Made by a program: the position numbers and the translations under genes
In this document: in pieces, positions 1 to 8,398 of the stretch
Numbering within the stretch: position 1 is the stretch's first letter
Layout of the letters: each line of letters begins with the position of its first letter
Assembly: GCA_025128025.1 (NCBI GenBank)
Contig: JAHLYR010000068.1
Location: 124,001-188,000, forward strand
Source: Synechococcus sp. CS-1330
Lineage (GTDB): Bacteria; Cyanobacteriota; Cyanobacteriia; PCC-6307; Cyanobiaceae
DNA: 64,000 nt
Reading direction: 5' to 3'
The notes under the pieces: generated by a model
What the model saw: the letters and a program-made list of their open reading frames with translations, nothing else
Told to the model about the DNA's origin: nothing
Databases searched by the model: none

Positions 1-432
1 GTTGGCTACCAGCAGCTCGGCCGGGCTCAGTCCCCGCCAAAGCTGCCGCACCGCTTCTGCCTGCTCGCTGCCCTCCAGGGCGGCGGCGGCCGGCAGCAGC
101 TGCTCCATCCAATGGTGCAGGGAGTGGTGCAGGGGTTCGCTCGCCCCAGCTTCCATCTGGGCCCAGAGCAGGGTGATCGTTTCGGCGGAATCGCCTACAT
201 GGGCATAGCAGTCGTCGAACAACCACTCCGGCAGGGGGGATTCCTCCAGGCAGATCTGGCGCAGCCTCCGCCCGGTGATCAGGCGCTTGCCCTGCTTGCC
301 CAGCAGCACGTGCAGGGCCCAGGCGCCATCGGCTGCATCAACACCACTGAAGTAGGCGACGAGGGCATCCACCCGGGCCTGGGTGCCGCTGCTGGCATCA
401 AGGGCGCTGTAGAGATCGGCGAAGCGACGCAT
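1..432 (-). CDS. ATP-dependent DNA ligase, N-terminal part (cut by window edge)
   Basis: This is the first 144 codons of a protein that continues beyond the left edge. It starts MRRFADLYSALDASSGTQAR and continues with the helical N-terminal domain seen in bacterial ATP-dependent ligases (ALHVLLGKQGKRLITGRRLR). The catalytic KxDG motif is not in the window. Its ATG lies 7 bases after the stop of the ligase-associated exonuclease on the same strand, so the two form an operon. In bacteria this pairing is known from nucleic-acid repair modules that work beside the NAD-dependent LigA. The assignment rests on the N-terminal domain plus the neighbour; the enzyme core cannot be seen. Confidence 0.8.
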   Translation of the reverse strand, partial: MRRFADLYSALDASSGTQARVDALVAYFSGVDAADGAWALHVLLGKQGKRLITGRRLRQICLEESPLPEWLFDDCYAHVGDSAETITLLWAQMEAGASEPLHHSLHHWMEQLLPAAAALEGSEQAEAVRQLWRGLSPAELLVAN

Positions 433-439
433 GCCGGTA

Positions 440-1426
440 TCAGCCCTCCAGCGGTTCGGCGCTGATGCCTTCCACCTCGCTCAGGTAGCGGGCCAGGCCG
501 TCGCTGTTGCCGTGGGTCACGTACACCTGGCGGGCGCCGCTCTGCTTGACGCTCTGGATCAGGCCAGGCCAGTCGGCGTGGTCTGAGAGCACGAAGCCGC
601 GCTCATAGCCCCGGCGGCGGCGAGCGCCGCGCACGGCCATCCAGCCGCTCACAAAGGCCGTTTGCGGCAGCTTGAAGCGCTTCATCCACAGCGAGCGGTG
701 GGCTGAGGGCGGCGCGATCACCAGGCGTCCCGCCAGGGATTCCCCCTTGGCGATTGCGCTCACCGGCAGGGTGGGCGGCAGCCGCACCCCCGCCTCCCGG
801 TAGGCCGGCATCAGCGCTTCCACGGCGCCGTGCAGCAGGATCTCGTCTTTGACAGAGATGGCTGCGAGTTCGGCCAGCAGCCGCTGGGCCTTGCCGAAGG
901 CATAGGCAAACAGGATCGAGGGCCGCTGCGGCGTCGCCTGCCACCAGCTCAGGATCTCGCCGGCCACCTCGGCGCCGCTCTGCCAGCGATAAATCGGCAG
1001 GCCGAAGGTGGCCTCAGTAATAAATACGTCTGCCTGCACCGGCTCAAACGGGGCGCAGCTGGGGTCGGCGCAGCGCTTGTAGTCGCCGCTCACCAGCCAG
1101 CTCTCGCCGCCCGCCTCCAGTCGGATCTGGGCACTGCCCAGCACATGCCCGGCGCTGTGAAACGACACCCGGGCCTCACCAATGCTATTTGCGGCGCCGT
1201 AGTCGACCGGGATCAGGTTGATCGTGCTCCCCAGCCGTTGCCTCAGGATCGCTTCGCTAGCACCCACCGCCCAATATTCGCCGCAGCCGGGCCGGGCGTG
1301 ATCGGCGTGGGCGTGGGTGATCAGGGCCCGGGGCACCGGCCCCACAGGATCGATCCAGGCCGCCGCCGCCCGGCAGTAGAGCCCCTGGGGGGTGTGCTCC
1401 AGCAGGCTGCCGGCGGGAAGGGGCAT
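440..1426 (-). CDS. Ligase-associated DNA exonuclease (metallo-beta-lactamase fold)
   Basis: A 328-residue protein of the metallo-beta-lactamase/beta-CASP superfamily, in the branch that sits beside ATP-dependent ligases. The metal-binding signature THAHADHARPG is at residues 37-47 (HxHxDH 38-43). Later come SAGHVLGSAQI, the aspartate of VSGDYK, and the C-terminal histidine in LSDHADWPGL. The family is predicted to process DNA ends before ligation. The ligase gene follows 7 bases downstream, supporting joint transcription. Length is normal and no key residue appears lost. Confidence 0.9.
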   Translation of the reverse strand: MPLPAGSLLEHTPQGLYCRAAAAWIDPVGPVPRALITHAHADHARPGCGEYWAVGASEAILRQRLGSTINLIPVDYGAANSIGEARVSFHSAGHVLGSAQIRLEAGGESWLVSGDYKRCADPSCAPFEPVQADVFITEATFGLPIYRWQSGAEVAGEILSWWQATPQRPSILFAYAFGKAQRLLAELAAISVKDEILLHGAVEALMPAYREAGVRLPPTLPVSAIAKGESLAGRLVIAPPSAHRSLWMKRFKLPQTAFVSGWMAVRGARRRRGYERGFVLSDHADWPGLIQSVKQSGARQVYVTHGNSDGLARYLSEVEGISAEPLEG

Positions 1427-1499
1427 CTACCCATGCTGCACCTCATCACGGCACCTCACCAGGTCCATTGCCGCTGATGCTGTGATGCGTTGATTCCTT

Positions 1500-1510
1500 G
1501 ATGTAACATC
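1500..1510. promoter_or_regulatory. Short palindrome upstream of vapBC, possible autoregulatory operator
   Basis: GATGTAACATC is a perfect 5-1-5 inverted repeat ending 23 bases before the vapB ATG, with TAACAT in its centre resembling a -10 box. VapB-type antitoxins usually repress their own operon through such palindromes. Both the operator and the promoter role are inference from position and symmetry; a short palindrome can arise by chance. Confidence 0.3.
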
Positions 1511-1533
1511 GAAATCTGGTCCGTTGTGCTCTG

Positions 1534-1782
1534 ATGCGCACCACGCTGGATATCGAAGACGACGTGCTGGCGGCAGCCAAGGAGCTCGCTCGTCGTCAAG
1601 GCACCTCGGCCGGTCAGATGGTGTCGCTGCTGCTGCGTGCCGCCCTCACTGGCACCGGGGATTCAGCCCAGCCCCCAGCGGCTGAAGCAGCTGGAATTGC
1701 GGGTTTCCGGCCGTTCCCTGCCCGCGGTCAGGTGGTCACCAACGACACGATCGATCGCTTGCGGGATGAGGCGGGCCTCTGA
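1534..1782 (+). CDS. vapB: VapB-family antitoxin
   Basis: An 82-residue protein opening MRTTLDIEDDVLAAAKELAR, a ribbon-helix-helix-like DNA-binding start typical of VapB antitoxins paired with PIN toxins. The C-terminal part (FPARGQVVTNDTIDRLRDE) is the usual flexible toxin-neutralising tail. Its stop overlaps the toxin start by one base (TGATG), so translation is coupled and antitoxin is made first. Known role of the family: bind and inhibit VapC and autorepress the operon as a complex. Confidence 0.85.
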   Translation: MRTTLDIEDDVLAAAKELARRQGTSAGQMVSLLLRAALTGTGDSAQPPAAEAAGIAGFRPFPARGQVVTNDTIDRLRDEAGL

Positions 1783-2222
1783 TGGCTCACGCCCTGCTCG
1801 ACATCAACGTGGTGATCGCCTTGCTGGATCAGGGCCATGTGCTGCATCGTGCGGCCACGCGTTGGCTCGAGCGCGAGATTCAGCACGGCTGGGCTACCTG
1901 TCCGATCACGGAGAACGGAGTGGTGCGGATCATGGCCCAGCCGGCCTATCCCAACGCTCAGCCCACCGCCCAAGTGGCTGAGCGCTTGGCAGAAGCCTGT
2001 CGTGATCCCAGTCACCGGTTCTGGCCAGAGCCGATCAGCCTGCTGGAGGCAGGATTAATCCGCTGGGAGCGCCTGCTGGGGCCACGCCAGATCACCGATG
2101 CCTATCTCCTGGCCCTGGCCATTCACCATGGCGGCCGTTTTGTGAGCTTCGATCAACGCATCAATCTCGATGCGGTGCCAGGAGCCGGTGCCGGCCATCT
2201 CTGCATCATCGACTGCGAATAG
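1782..2222 (+). CDS. vapC: VapC-family PIN-domain ribonuclease toxin
   Basis: A 146-residue PIN domain. It has the first acidic residue in LLDINVVIALL (Asp7), the mid-domain glutamate in ITENGVVRI, the third acidic site in ITDAYLLALA, and the final aspartate in VSFDQRI. All four catalytic acids of PIN RNases therefore appear present. VapC toxins cleave tRNA or rRNA when freed from antitoxin; the target here cannot be read from sequence. It is translationally coupled to vapB and ends just before an unrelated convergent small ORF. Confidence 0.88.
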   Translation: MAHALLDINVVIALLDQGHVLHRAATRWLEREIQHGWATCPITENGVVRIMAQPAYPNAQPTAQVAERLAEACRDPSHRFWPEPISLLEAGLIRWERLLGPRQITDAYLLALAIHHGGRFVSFDQRINLDAVPGAGAGHLCIIDCE

Positions 2223-2239
2223 CCCCTGGTGAGAGCTGA

Positions 2240-2425
2240 TCAGCCTTCGTCCCAGAGGCTCTGCAATGTCCAGGGGCTGCCCTCCAGCAGCCAGAACGAT
2301 CCATCCACCAGGCGGAGGTGCTGATCCAGCGCGGCCCCCACTTCACCCGGAGCCGATTTCCAGGTGCCAAGCCCTAGCAGGAGCCATAGGAAGCCTTGCC
2401 TAAGGCGACTTCTCTGTTCAGGCAT
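2240..2425 (-). CDS. Small hypothetical protein (61 aa)
   Basis: A short reading frame convergent with vapC, starting MPEQRSRLRQGFLWLLLGLG and ending in a tryptophan-rich, acidic tail (SPWTLQSLWDEG). Third codon positions are GC-rich in the second half, as in neighbouring genes. It fills an otherwise empty 290-base gap between vapC and the aldolase. A longer frame extends to 2635 but would run into the aldolase coding region, so the ATG at 2425 is preferred. I do not recognise a family, and it may not be a gene. Confidence 0.4.
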   Translation of the reverse strand: MPEQRSRLRQGFLWLLLGLGTWKSAPGEVGAALDQHLRLVDGSFWLLEGSPWTLQSLWDEG

Positions 2426-2513
2426 CTGCCCTGGCGGCGAACTCCCCGCTCCCAACCACGGTTGACGGTTTGCAGCGCCGCGACTAGCCAGGGATGGCCC
2501 GCCGGTTGCCGCC

Positions 2514-3596
2514 ATGGCCCTCAACGACTTCCGCGATGAGCTCGCCGCCACCGCTGCGGCCCTGGCGACACCGGGCACGGGCCTGCTGGCGGCGGATGAA
2601 TCCACCGGCACGATCGGCAAGCGCTTCGCGGCCATCGGCCTGGAGAACAGCGAGGAGCACAGGCGCGCCTACCGCACCCTGCTGGCCACCACCGAGGGAT
2701 TGAACAAGCACATCTCCGGGGTGATCCTCTACGAGGAAACCCTCTTTCAAGACAGCACCGCTCCGGCCGGTGGCGCGCCGCTCGTGGAGCTGTTTCAACG
2801 GCAGGGCATCGTGCCCGGCATCAAGGTGGATCAGGGGGTGGAACCCCTGGCCGGTGGTGTGGTCGGAGAGAGTTGGTGCACCGGCCTCAAGGGCCTGGGC
2901 GAGCGGGCCGCCCGCTACTACGCCCGCGGGGCGCGCTTCGCCAAGTGGCGCGCCGTGTTGCAGATCAGCGCCAGCGGCGCGCCTTCGGAGCTGGCGGTGC
3001 GTGAGAACGCCTGGGGGCTGGCCCGCTACGCCCGCACGGTGCAGGAGCAAGGCCTGGTGCCGATCGTGGAACCCGAGATCCTGATGGATGGCGACCACGA
3101 CATCACCACCACCGCCTCGGTGCAGGAGTGGGTGCTGCGCACCACCTACGAGGCCCTGGCGATGAACGGCGTCTTCCTCGAGGGCAGTCTGCTCAAACCC
3201 TCGATGACCTGCCCGGGGGCCTCATGCCCCGAGCAGGCCAGCGCAGAGGAGGTGGGTGAATTCACCGTGCGCACCCTCAGGCGCACCGTGCCCGCGGCGG
3301 TGCCGGCGATTCTGTTTTTGAGTGGCGGCCTGAGTGAAGAAGACGCCAGTCTTTGCCTCAACGCCATCAATCACGTGGCCGCTCAGGGGTACGCCCCCTG
3401 GCACCTGGGCTTCTCCTACGGCCGGGCCCTGCAGCACTCCTGTCTGCAGCATTGGGGCGGCAGCGAACTGCAGGCTGGTCAGGCCGCCCTGCTGGCCCGA
3501 GCCCGCGCCAACGCTGCCGCCAGCCGGGGCGCTTACGAGCCCGGGAGCGAGCCCTCCGACGACACCAGCCTGTTTGTGGCCAACTACAGCTATTAG
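2514..3596 (+). CDS. Class I fructose-bisphosphate aldolase
   Basis: A 360-residue class I (Schiff-base) aldolase that cleaves or forms fructose 1,6-bisphosphate (and sedoheptulose bisphosphate) in glycolysis and the Calvin cycle. Visible family motifs are LLAADESTGTIGKRF, GIKVDQG, FAKWRAVL and LEGSLLKPSMT, whose lysine (residue 228) is the Schiff-base residue. Length matches the animal/plant-type family. Many cyanobacteria carry this enzyme beside a class II, metal-dependent aldolase; no class II gene is in this window. It stands alone, facing nadA tail to tail. Confidence 0.95.
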   Translation: MALNDFRDELAATAAALATPGTGLLAADESTGTIGKRFAAIGLENSEEHRRAYRTLLATTEGLNKHISGVILYEETLFQDSTAPAGGAPLVELFQRQGIVPGIKVDQGVEPLAGGVVGESWCTGLKGLGERAARYYARGARFAKWRAVLQISASGAPSELAVRENAWGLARYARTVQEQGLVPIVEPEILMDGDHDITTTASVQEWVLRTTYEALAMNGVFLEGSLLKPSMTCPGASCPEQASAEEVGEFTVRTLRRTVPAAVPAILFLSGGLSEEDASLCLNAINHVAAQGYAPWHLGFSYGRALQHSCLQHWGGSELQAGQAALLARARANAAASRGAYEPGSEPSDDTSLFVANYSY

Positions 3597-3607
3597 CGGC
3601 GACTGAT

Positions 3608-4561
3608 TCAGCGGCTCATGGCCAGCATCTTTTCGATCGGTGCCAGGGCCTTGAGCCGCAGCGCCTCATCCATCACGATTTCTGGTTGCATTAGATCGAG
3701 GCACTGCCACACTTTTTCCAGGGTGTTGAGCCGCATGTAGGGGCAGGCGTTGCAGCTGCAGCCGTCGGCGCCGGGCACCTCATAGAAGCTCTTACCGGGA
3801 ACCTTCAGCCGCATCTGGTGCAGGATCCCCGGCTCGGTGAGCACGATGAAGCTGGCGGCGGAGCTGGCCTCGGCGCGGCGCAGCAGGGCGCTGGTGGAGC
3901 CGATGAAGTCGGCCAGGTCCAGCAGGTGTTGCTGGCACTCGGGATGGGCCAGTACCTCAGCCTCCGGGTGCTCGAGCTTGAGCTGCAGCAGAGCCTGCTC
4001 GCTGAAGGTTTCATGCACGATGCAGCTGCCTGGCCAGAGGGTGAGTTGGCGGCCGCTCTGGCGCTGCACCCAGCGGCCCAGGTTTTGATCGGGGGCAAAC
4101 AGGATCGGCCGGTCGGCTGGCAGCTGCTTCACCAGATCCACCGCGTTACTGCTGGTGCAGATCAGGTCGCTGAGGGCTTTCACCGCCGCCGAGCAGTTGA
4201 TGTAGCTCACGGCGATGTGGTCGGGGTGCTCGGCGCGGAAGGCGGCAAAAGCCTCGGCCGGACAGGCATCCGCCAACGAGCAGCCGGCCTCTAGGTCCGG
4301 CAACAGCACGGTTTTGGCCGGGCTGAGGATCTTGGCGGTCTCCGCCATGAAGTGGACGCCGCAGAAAACGATCACCTCGGCGTCGGTGGCGGCGGCTTTG
4401 CGCGAAAGCTCCAGCGAGTCGCCGATGAAGTCGGCGATGTCCTGAACGGCTTCGTCTTGGTAGTAGTGCGCCAGGATTACGGCCTTGCGCTCCTGCTTCA
4501 GGGCGCTGATCGCGGCGGGCAGATCGTGCGGTGCGTGGTTCTGGGTGGCGGTGAAAACCAA
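3608..4561 (-). CDS. nadA: Quinolinate synthase NadA
   Basis: A 317-residue NadA, which condenses iminoaspartate with dihydroxyacetone phosphate to quinolinate in de novo NAD synthesis. The three cluster-region cysteines are visible in [23 protein letters not shown] and [14 protein letters not shown], consistent with the oxygen-sensitive [4Fe-4S] cluster. [20 protein letters not shown] near the N-terminus is diagnostic. Neither nadB nor nadC is adjacent. Its 3' end is 11 bases from that of the aldolase gene, with no clear terminator between them. Confidence 0.96.
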   Translation of the reverse strand: MVFTATQNHAPHDLPAAISALKQERKAVILAHYYQDEAVQDIADFIGDSLELSRKAAATDAEVIVFCGVHFMAETAKILSPAKTVLLPDLEAGCSLADACPAEAFAAFRAEHPDHIAVSYINCSAAVKALSDLICTSSNAVDLVKQLPADRPILFAPDQNLGRWVQRQSGRQLTLWPGSCIVHETFSEQALLQLKLEHPEAEVLAHPECQQHLLDLADFIGSTSALLRRAEASSAASFIVLTEPGILHQMRLKVPGKSFYEVPGADGCSCNACPYMRLNTLEKVWQCLDLMQPEIVMDEALRLKALAPIEKMLAMSR

Positions 4562-4605
4562 CCGGGGGCCTCAGCTGATGCAGGATGGCACGAGCCTAGG
4601 CAGCA

Positions 4606-5487
4606 GTGATGGCGGTATCCGGCGGGGGGAAAACGCTCCGCATTGCCATTGCCGGAGACCTCCACGGTGCTTGGGACCACAGCGACCATGCCCTGCTGGA
4701 CTGCCTGGCCCCCGATGCGCTGCTCGTGGTGGGCGACCTCAGTGATGGTCAGCAGCGAATTCCGGCCCTGCTGCGCCAACTGCCCATGCCGGTGGCCTGC
4801 ATCCTTGGTAACCACGACACCGGCAAGGACGCATCTGGGCGCACGCTGCAGCACCAGATCGATCTGCTGGGGGAGGTTCACTGCGGCTGGAAAATGCGAG
4901 CCCTTAGCCCGCCGGATCTGGCGGTGGTGGGGGGGCGGCCGGCTACGGCCGGCGGCGGTTTCAAGCTTTCCCGAGCGGTGCAGGCTGCTTTCGGCCCGGT
5001 GAGCTTGCAGGAGTCGGCCGATCGGATCACGGCCGCCGCCTCCACCGCACCCCCCGACTGGCCCCTGGTGTTGCTGAGCCATAGCGGCCCCTCCGGACTC
5101 GGCAGCGATGCCGCCTCCCCCTGCGGCCGCGACTGGAAGCCACCCGCCTGCGACTGGGGTGATCTCGACCTAGCCCTGGCCATTCGCCAGATCCGCCTCA
5201 ACCGCCCGGTGCCCTTGGTGGTGTTTGGGCACATGCACCACGCCCTTAGGCGCGGCCAGGGGGATCGCCAAAGCTTCTGCCGCGACCGGGCCGGCACCTC
5301 CTACCTCAACACCGCCTGCGTTCCCCGCCACGGCACCGATGGCGCCGGCCAGGCCCTGCGCCACTTCAGCTGGGTGGAGCTGGCGGGCCAGGAGGTGGTG
5401 AGCGCCAGCCATCGCTGGTTTGGCCTGGGTGGCGAGCTGCTCTACGAAGAGCGCCTCTGGACGGCCCCTGAACTGGCGCCGTGCTGA
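4606..5487 (+). CDS. Metallophosphoesterase (TIGR04168-type, cyanobacterial)
   Basis: A 293-residue calcineurin-like phosphoesterase. The metal-site motifs occur in order: GDLHGAW, VVGDLSDG, ILGNHDTG, LSHSGPSG and FGHMHHAL. It matches the cyanobacteria/plastid-wide family TIGR04168, whose substrate is not known to me. The first codon can be GTG (4606) or the ATG right after it. Its stop lies inside the start of the next gene (7-base overlap), so the two are translationally coupled and probably work together. Confidence 0.85.
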   Translation: MMAVSGGGKTLRIAIAGDLHGAWDHSDHALLDCLAPDALLVVGDLSDGQQRIPALLRQLPMPVACILGNHDTGKDASGRTLQHQIDLLGEVHCGWKMRALSPPDLAVVGGRPATAGGGFKLSRAVQAAFGPVSLQESADRITAAASTAPPDWPLVLLSHSGPSGLGSDAASPCGRDWKPPACDWGDLDLALAIRQIRLNRPVPLVVFGHMHHALRRGQGDRQSFCRDRAGTSYLNTACVPRHGTDGAGQALRHFSWVELAGQEVVSASHRWFGLGGELLYEERLWTAPELAPC

Positions 5488-6554
5488 TTTATGCCTGCGT
5501 CAGTGCCCATGGTTTTGGCCATGGCTCCCGCACCGCCTCCGTTTTAACCGCCCTGCACGGGCTGCGGCCCCACTGGCGCTTGGTGTTGTCCACGGCCCTA
5601 CCTGAGGCCTTTCTGCGCTCCGCCCTGGGGCCCGTGCCCTTTGAACACCGCCCCTGTCGTTGGGACGTGGGCGTGGTGCAGGCCGATGCCCTGGGGGCCG
5701 ACGCTGGGGCAACCCTGGCCGCCTTGACGGCCCTGGAAGCTGAGCTGCCCGCCCAGCTGGCGGCTGAGCAGGCCTGGCTGGCCGCCCAAGCGATGCCGCT
5801 GCTTGTGCTTGCAGACGTGCCCCCAGCGGCGGCTGCCTTGGCTCGAGGCCTCGGGGTTCCTCTGATCTGGCTGGCCAGCTTTGGCTGGGAGGCCATCTAC
5901 GGGGCGATGGGTGCCGATTTCAGCCCCTGGGCCGCTCGCTGCCTTGCGGCCTACCGCCAGGGCGACCTGCTGCTGCGCTGCCCCCTGGCGATGCCGATCG
6001 CCTGGGGAATCCCCGAGCTGGCGATTGGGCTCACCGCCGGCAGCCCCCGGCTAGAGCCGGGCAGCCTGGCCCGGCAGCTGCAGTTGCCGGACGAGCGTGA
6101 TCGCGGCGTGCTGGTGAGTTTTGGAGGGCTGGGCTACGACCTGGATCCGCAGTTGCTGCAGCTCTGGCCCGATCACGTGTTTGTTAGTCCCGATCCCCGT
6201 TTGGCCACAGCTGCCAACTGCCGACTGCTGCCTGCCGGGGTGCGGCCGTTGGAGGTTTTGGGGCACTGCGCCCGCCTGATCACCAAGCCCGGATACAGCT
6301 CCTTTTGCGAGGCCTTGAGCGCCGGAGTGGGGGTGCATTTGGTGCATCGCGAGGGTTTTGCCGAAGCGCCCGTGCTGGAGGCGGCTTTGCTGCGCCACGG
6401 CTGGCACCGGCTGCTCAGCCAGGAGCAGGCCCGCCAGGGGGATTGGCAGCTCGATAAGCCTTTGCAGCCCCCCACTGGTGAGCCATTGCCTGGCAATGGT
6501 GCGGCGCAGGCGGCCGAGGCGCTGGCAGCTTTTGTAGCGGGCCGTTCGTTTTAG
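5481..6554 (+). CDS. GT-B-fold glycosyltransferase-like protein
   Basis: A 357-residue protein with a GTG start inside the end of the phosphoesterase gene. The opening YACVSAHGFGHGSRTASVL is the glycine-rich N-terminal loop of GT-B proteins related to UDP-sugar transferases and the N-terminal part of L-arabinokinase-like proteins. A second nucleotide-sugar-like loop, LVSFGGLGYDLD, starts the C-terminal half, and ITKPGYSSFCEALSAGVG resembles the GT-B donor-binding segment. Donor, acceptor and even activity are unknown. Coupling with the phosphoesterase suggests a shared substrate. Confidence 0.7.
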   Translation: MLIYACVSAHGFGHGSRTASVLTALHGLRPHWRLVLSTALPEAFLRSALGPVPFEHRPCRWDVGVVQADALGADAGATLAALTALEAELPAQLAAEQAWLAAQAMPLLVLADVPPAAAALARGLGVPLIWLASFGWEAIYGAMGADFSPWAARCLAAYRQGDLLLRCPLAMPIAWGIPELAIGLTAGSPRLEPGSLARQLQLPDERDRGVLVSFGGLGYDLDPQLLQLWPDHVFVSPDPRLATAANCRLLPAGVRPLEVLGHCARLITKPGYSSFCEALSAGVGVHLVHREGFAEAPVLEAALLRHGWHRLLSQEQARQGDWQLDKPLQPPTGEPLPGNGAAQAAEALAAFVAGRSF

Positions 6555-6720
6555 TCAAAAATTCAGGTGCAATTCGCCTGGGTCACAGTGATCTGAACCG
6601 TTCGCTGTAGTTATTGACACTGGTAGACACCTGTGTGATTGGCACTAACTCCATCGTGTCTGGGTGGATTGATAGGCAAATTGGCACGAACAAATCTTTT
6701 CTACGCATTTCAAGATTTGG

Positions 6721-6734
6721 CCGCCTGCAGGCGG
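6721..6734. repeat. Perfect 14-base palindrome ahead of the lysozyme-like gene
   Basis: CCGCCTGCAGGCGG reads the same on both strands and sits 24 bases upstream of the ATG at 6758. It lies in a roughly 200-base intergenic stretch that is less GC-rich than its surroundings. The stretch also contains TTGACA at 6614-6619 without a good -10 partner. The palindrome may be an operator or an mRNA hairpin; nothing else in the stretch suggests a gene. Confidence 0.35.
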
Positions 6735-6757
6735 TCTGCCGTTTGATCCGCTCCGGT

Positions 6758-7525
6758 ATGACCTTGCCCAGCACCTGTTTTCGATCCGCCCTGGCCTTGG
6801 CTGTAGGCCTGGGCACCCTTCCCCTCACGGCTCCGGTAGCCCAAGCATCCGAGTTGCTCCAATCCGCTGGGGCCTCTCAGCCCAGCTTTCCCACTGCTCT
6901 GGCCCTGCCCCTGCCCCCACCGCCGGTGAGGATCTTTGCGATCACGGCTGAGCGCCGCGCCCTGCTCAACACCATTCGCTACGCAGAAGGCACCTGGGCC
7001 GATGGCGACGACATTGGCTACCGGATCATGTTTGGTGGCGGCCTGATGCCCTCCCTGGAGCGCCATCCCGACCGGGTGGTGCGCACTGCCCGCTATGCCA
7101 GTGCCGCGGCAGGTGCTTACCAGTTCATGCCCTTCACCTGGAACATGGTTTCGCGCTCCTTGGGAATCGCGGCCTTCGGTCCCCAGGTTCAAGACCAGGG
7201 CGCCATCTACCTAATCCAGCGTCGTGGTGCCCTGGCCCTGGCTGATCAAGGCGAGTTCTCGCCGCTGCTGGCTGCCAAATTGGCCCCCGAGTGGGCCAGC
7301 TTCCCCACCCTCGCCGGCCGCAGCTTTTACGGCCAGCCGGTGAAGCGCTTCCACGACCTCAAGCGCTTCTACGACGCCAACCTCAGCCGTCTGCGCGATC
7401 AGGAGCCCCAGGTCACAGCCAAAGTTGAAACCAAGCCCGCCTGTGCACCGGCTGGCTCCCTGCGCTGTCAGCTCGAGGCCCTTGAAAACTTAGGACCGCG
7501 CAGCCGCAGCCAAAACCCCGGCTGA
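6758..7525 (+). CDS. Secreted lysozyme-like (muramidase-fold) protein
   Basis: A 255-residue protein with a Sec-type signal (MTLPSTCFRSALALAVGLG, cleavage probably after PVAQA). The mature part has the motif set of phage-lambda-endolysin-like lysozymes: LLNTIRYAEGTW with the catalytic-type glutamate, YRIMFGGGLMPSLERHPDR, SAAAGAYQFMPFTW and LAPEWASFPTL. Such proteins cut peptidoglycan glycan strands in the periplasm. An upstream in-frame start at 6614 exists, but the ATG at 6758 begins exactly at the signal peptide and is preferred. No phage genes are nearby, so this looks like a resident cell-wall enzyme. Confidence 0.8.
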   Translation: MTLPSTCFRSALALAVGLGTLPLTAPVAQASELLQSAGASQPSFPTALALPLPPPPVRIFAITAERRALLNTIRYAEGTWADGDDIGYRIMFGGGLMPSLERHPDRVVRTARYASAAAGAYQFMPFTWNMVSRSLGIAAFGPQVQDQGAIYLIQRRGALALADQGEFSPLLAAKLAPEWASFPTLAGRSFYGQPVKRFHDLKRFYDANLSRLRDQEPQVTAKVETKPACAPAGSLRCQLEALENLGPRSRSQNPG

Positions 7526-7529
7526 TTTT

Positions 7530-8351
7530 CTAGCCCTGATCGGCATCTTTGAGCCTGGCCTTACCTACGGTGGCTCCGGCGATTAGGTAAGCGCCGAGAG
7601 CGGCGCCGAGGAAGGCCAGGGTGTTGCGGGCAACCGGCAGCAGGTCGTTGGTGCGGGTCAGGATTGGGCCCAGCCCTAGGGCGCCAAACAGGATCAGCCA
7701 CAAAGGTGAGAGCAGCAGCACCCAGGCCCATTCCACCTTGCGACCTTCTTTGCGTGGATAGGAAGCGAACCCCGCCACCAAGCCGCCGAGCACGGAAGTG
7801 GAGAGGGTGAGCAGCCATTGCTCGCGCGGCAGGCCCGGCACCACCTGGCAACCACCCCGCTCCAAACAAATTTCCACCGCTGCAAGGGCATCGACAATGG
7901 CGGCGTCCTGGCCGTTGTCGCGCACGTAGTACTGGTTGCCGAAGCGGGTCTGCAGCTCCACCCAGTAGGTGCGGGGCATCAAGGCAAACAGGGCATCGCC
8001 CACGTTGAAATTGAGCAGATTGCCGCCGCGCTCATCGGCCACCAGCAGCAGGCTGCGTTCGTCCAGGTTCCAGAAGTCCTTCACCGCCTGGCCTGGGGTG
8101 CGGTCGTACTGGGTGAGCACCCGCAGTTTCCAGCCGGTATCGGCCTCGAAGCGGGTGAGGTTTTCTTCCAGGCTGATGCGCTGACCATCGGTGAGGGCCT
8201 TAGCCAGGTCGATCACCGGGGTGGGGTGGTCGGGTAGGAGGTCGGGGTTGTCGTAGGCCTGGGCCGGAGCGATGCCCACACCCAACCAGCAGGTCAACAC
8301 CAGCAACAGCGACACCAGCGCAGGCAGCACGGCGTTCCAAGCGCGACCCAT
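7530..8351 (-). CDS. psb32: TPM-domain thylakoid protein, Psb32/TLP18.3-like
   Basis: A 273-residue protein with a signal sequence ending near PAQAY, a lumenal TPM domain (TPVIDLAKALTDGQRISLEE, WKLRVLTQYDRTPGQAVKDF, DERGGNLLNFNVGDALF), and two C-terminal membrane helices around residues 205-260. Proteins of this architecture (Psb32, plant TLP18.3) assist photosystem II repair and protect against photodamage. It ends 4 bases from the convergent lysozyme-like gene and diverges from the methyltransferase across 47 bases. Confidence 0.85.
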   Translation of the reverse strand: MGRAWNAVLPALVSLLLVLTCWLGVGIAPAQAYDNPDLLPDHPTPVIDLAKALTDGQRISLEENLTRFEADTGWKLRVLTQYDRTPGQAVKDFWNLDERSLLLVADERGGNLLNFNVGDALFALMPRTYWVELQTRFGNQYYVRDNGQDAAIVDALAAVEICLERGGCQVVPGLPREQWLLTLSTSVLGGLVAGFASYPRKEGRKVEWAWVLLLSPLWLILFGALGLGPILTRTNDLLPVARNTLAFLGAALGAYLIAGATVGKARLKDADQG

Positions 8352-8398
8352 TCACCAGCCTCAGCGAAGATGCATTCTCCCTGAGCAGACGTCTGAGC

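Noticed and set aside
6614-6757. N-terminal extension of the lysozyme-like protein
   Set aside because: It would place 48 residues ahead of a clean signal peptide, which would then not be N-terminal.
6758-7525. Phage origin of the lysozyme-like gene
   Set aside because: It has a signal peptide and no holin, spanin or structural phage genes nearby.
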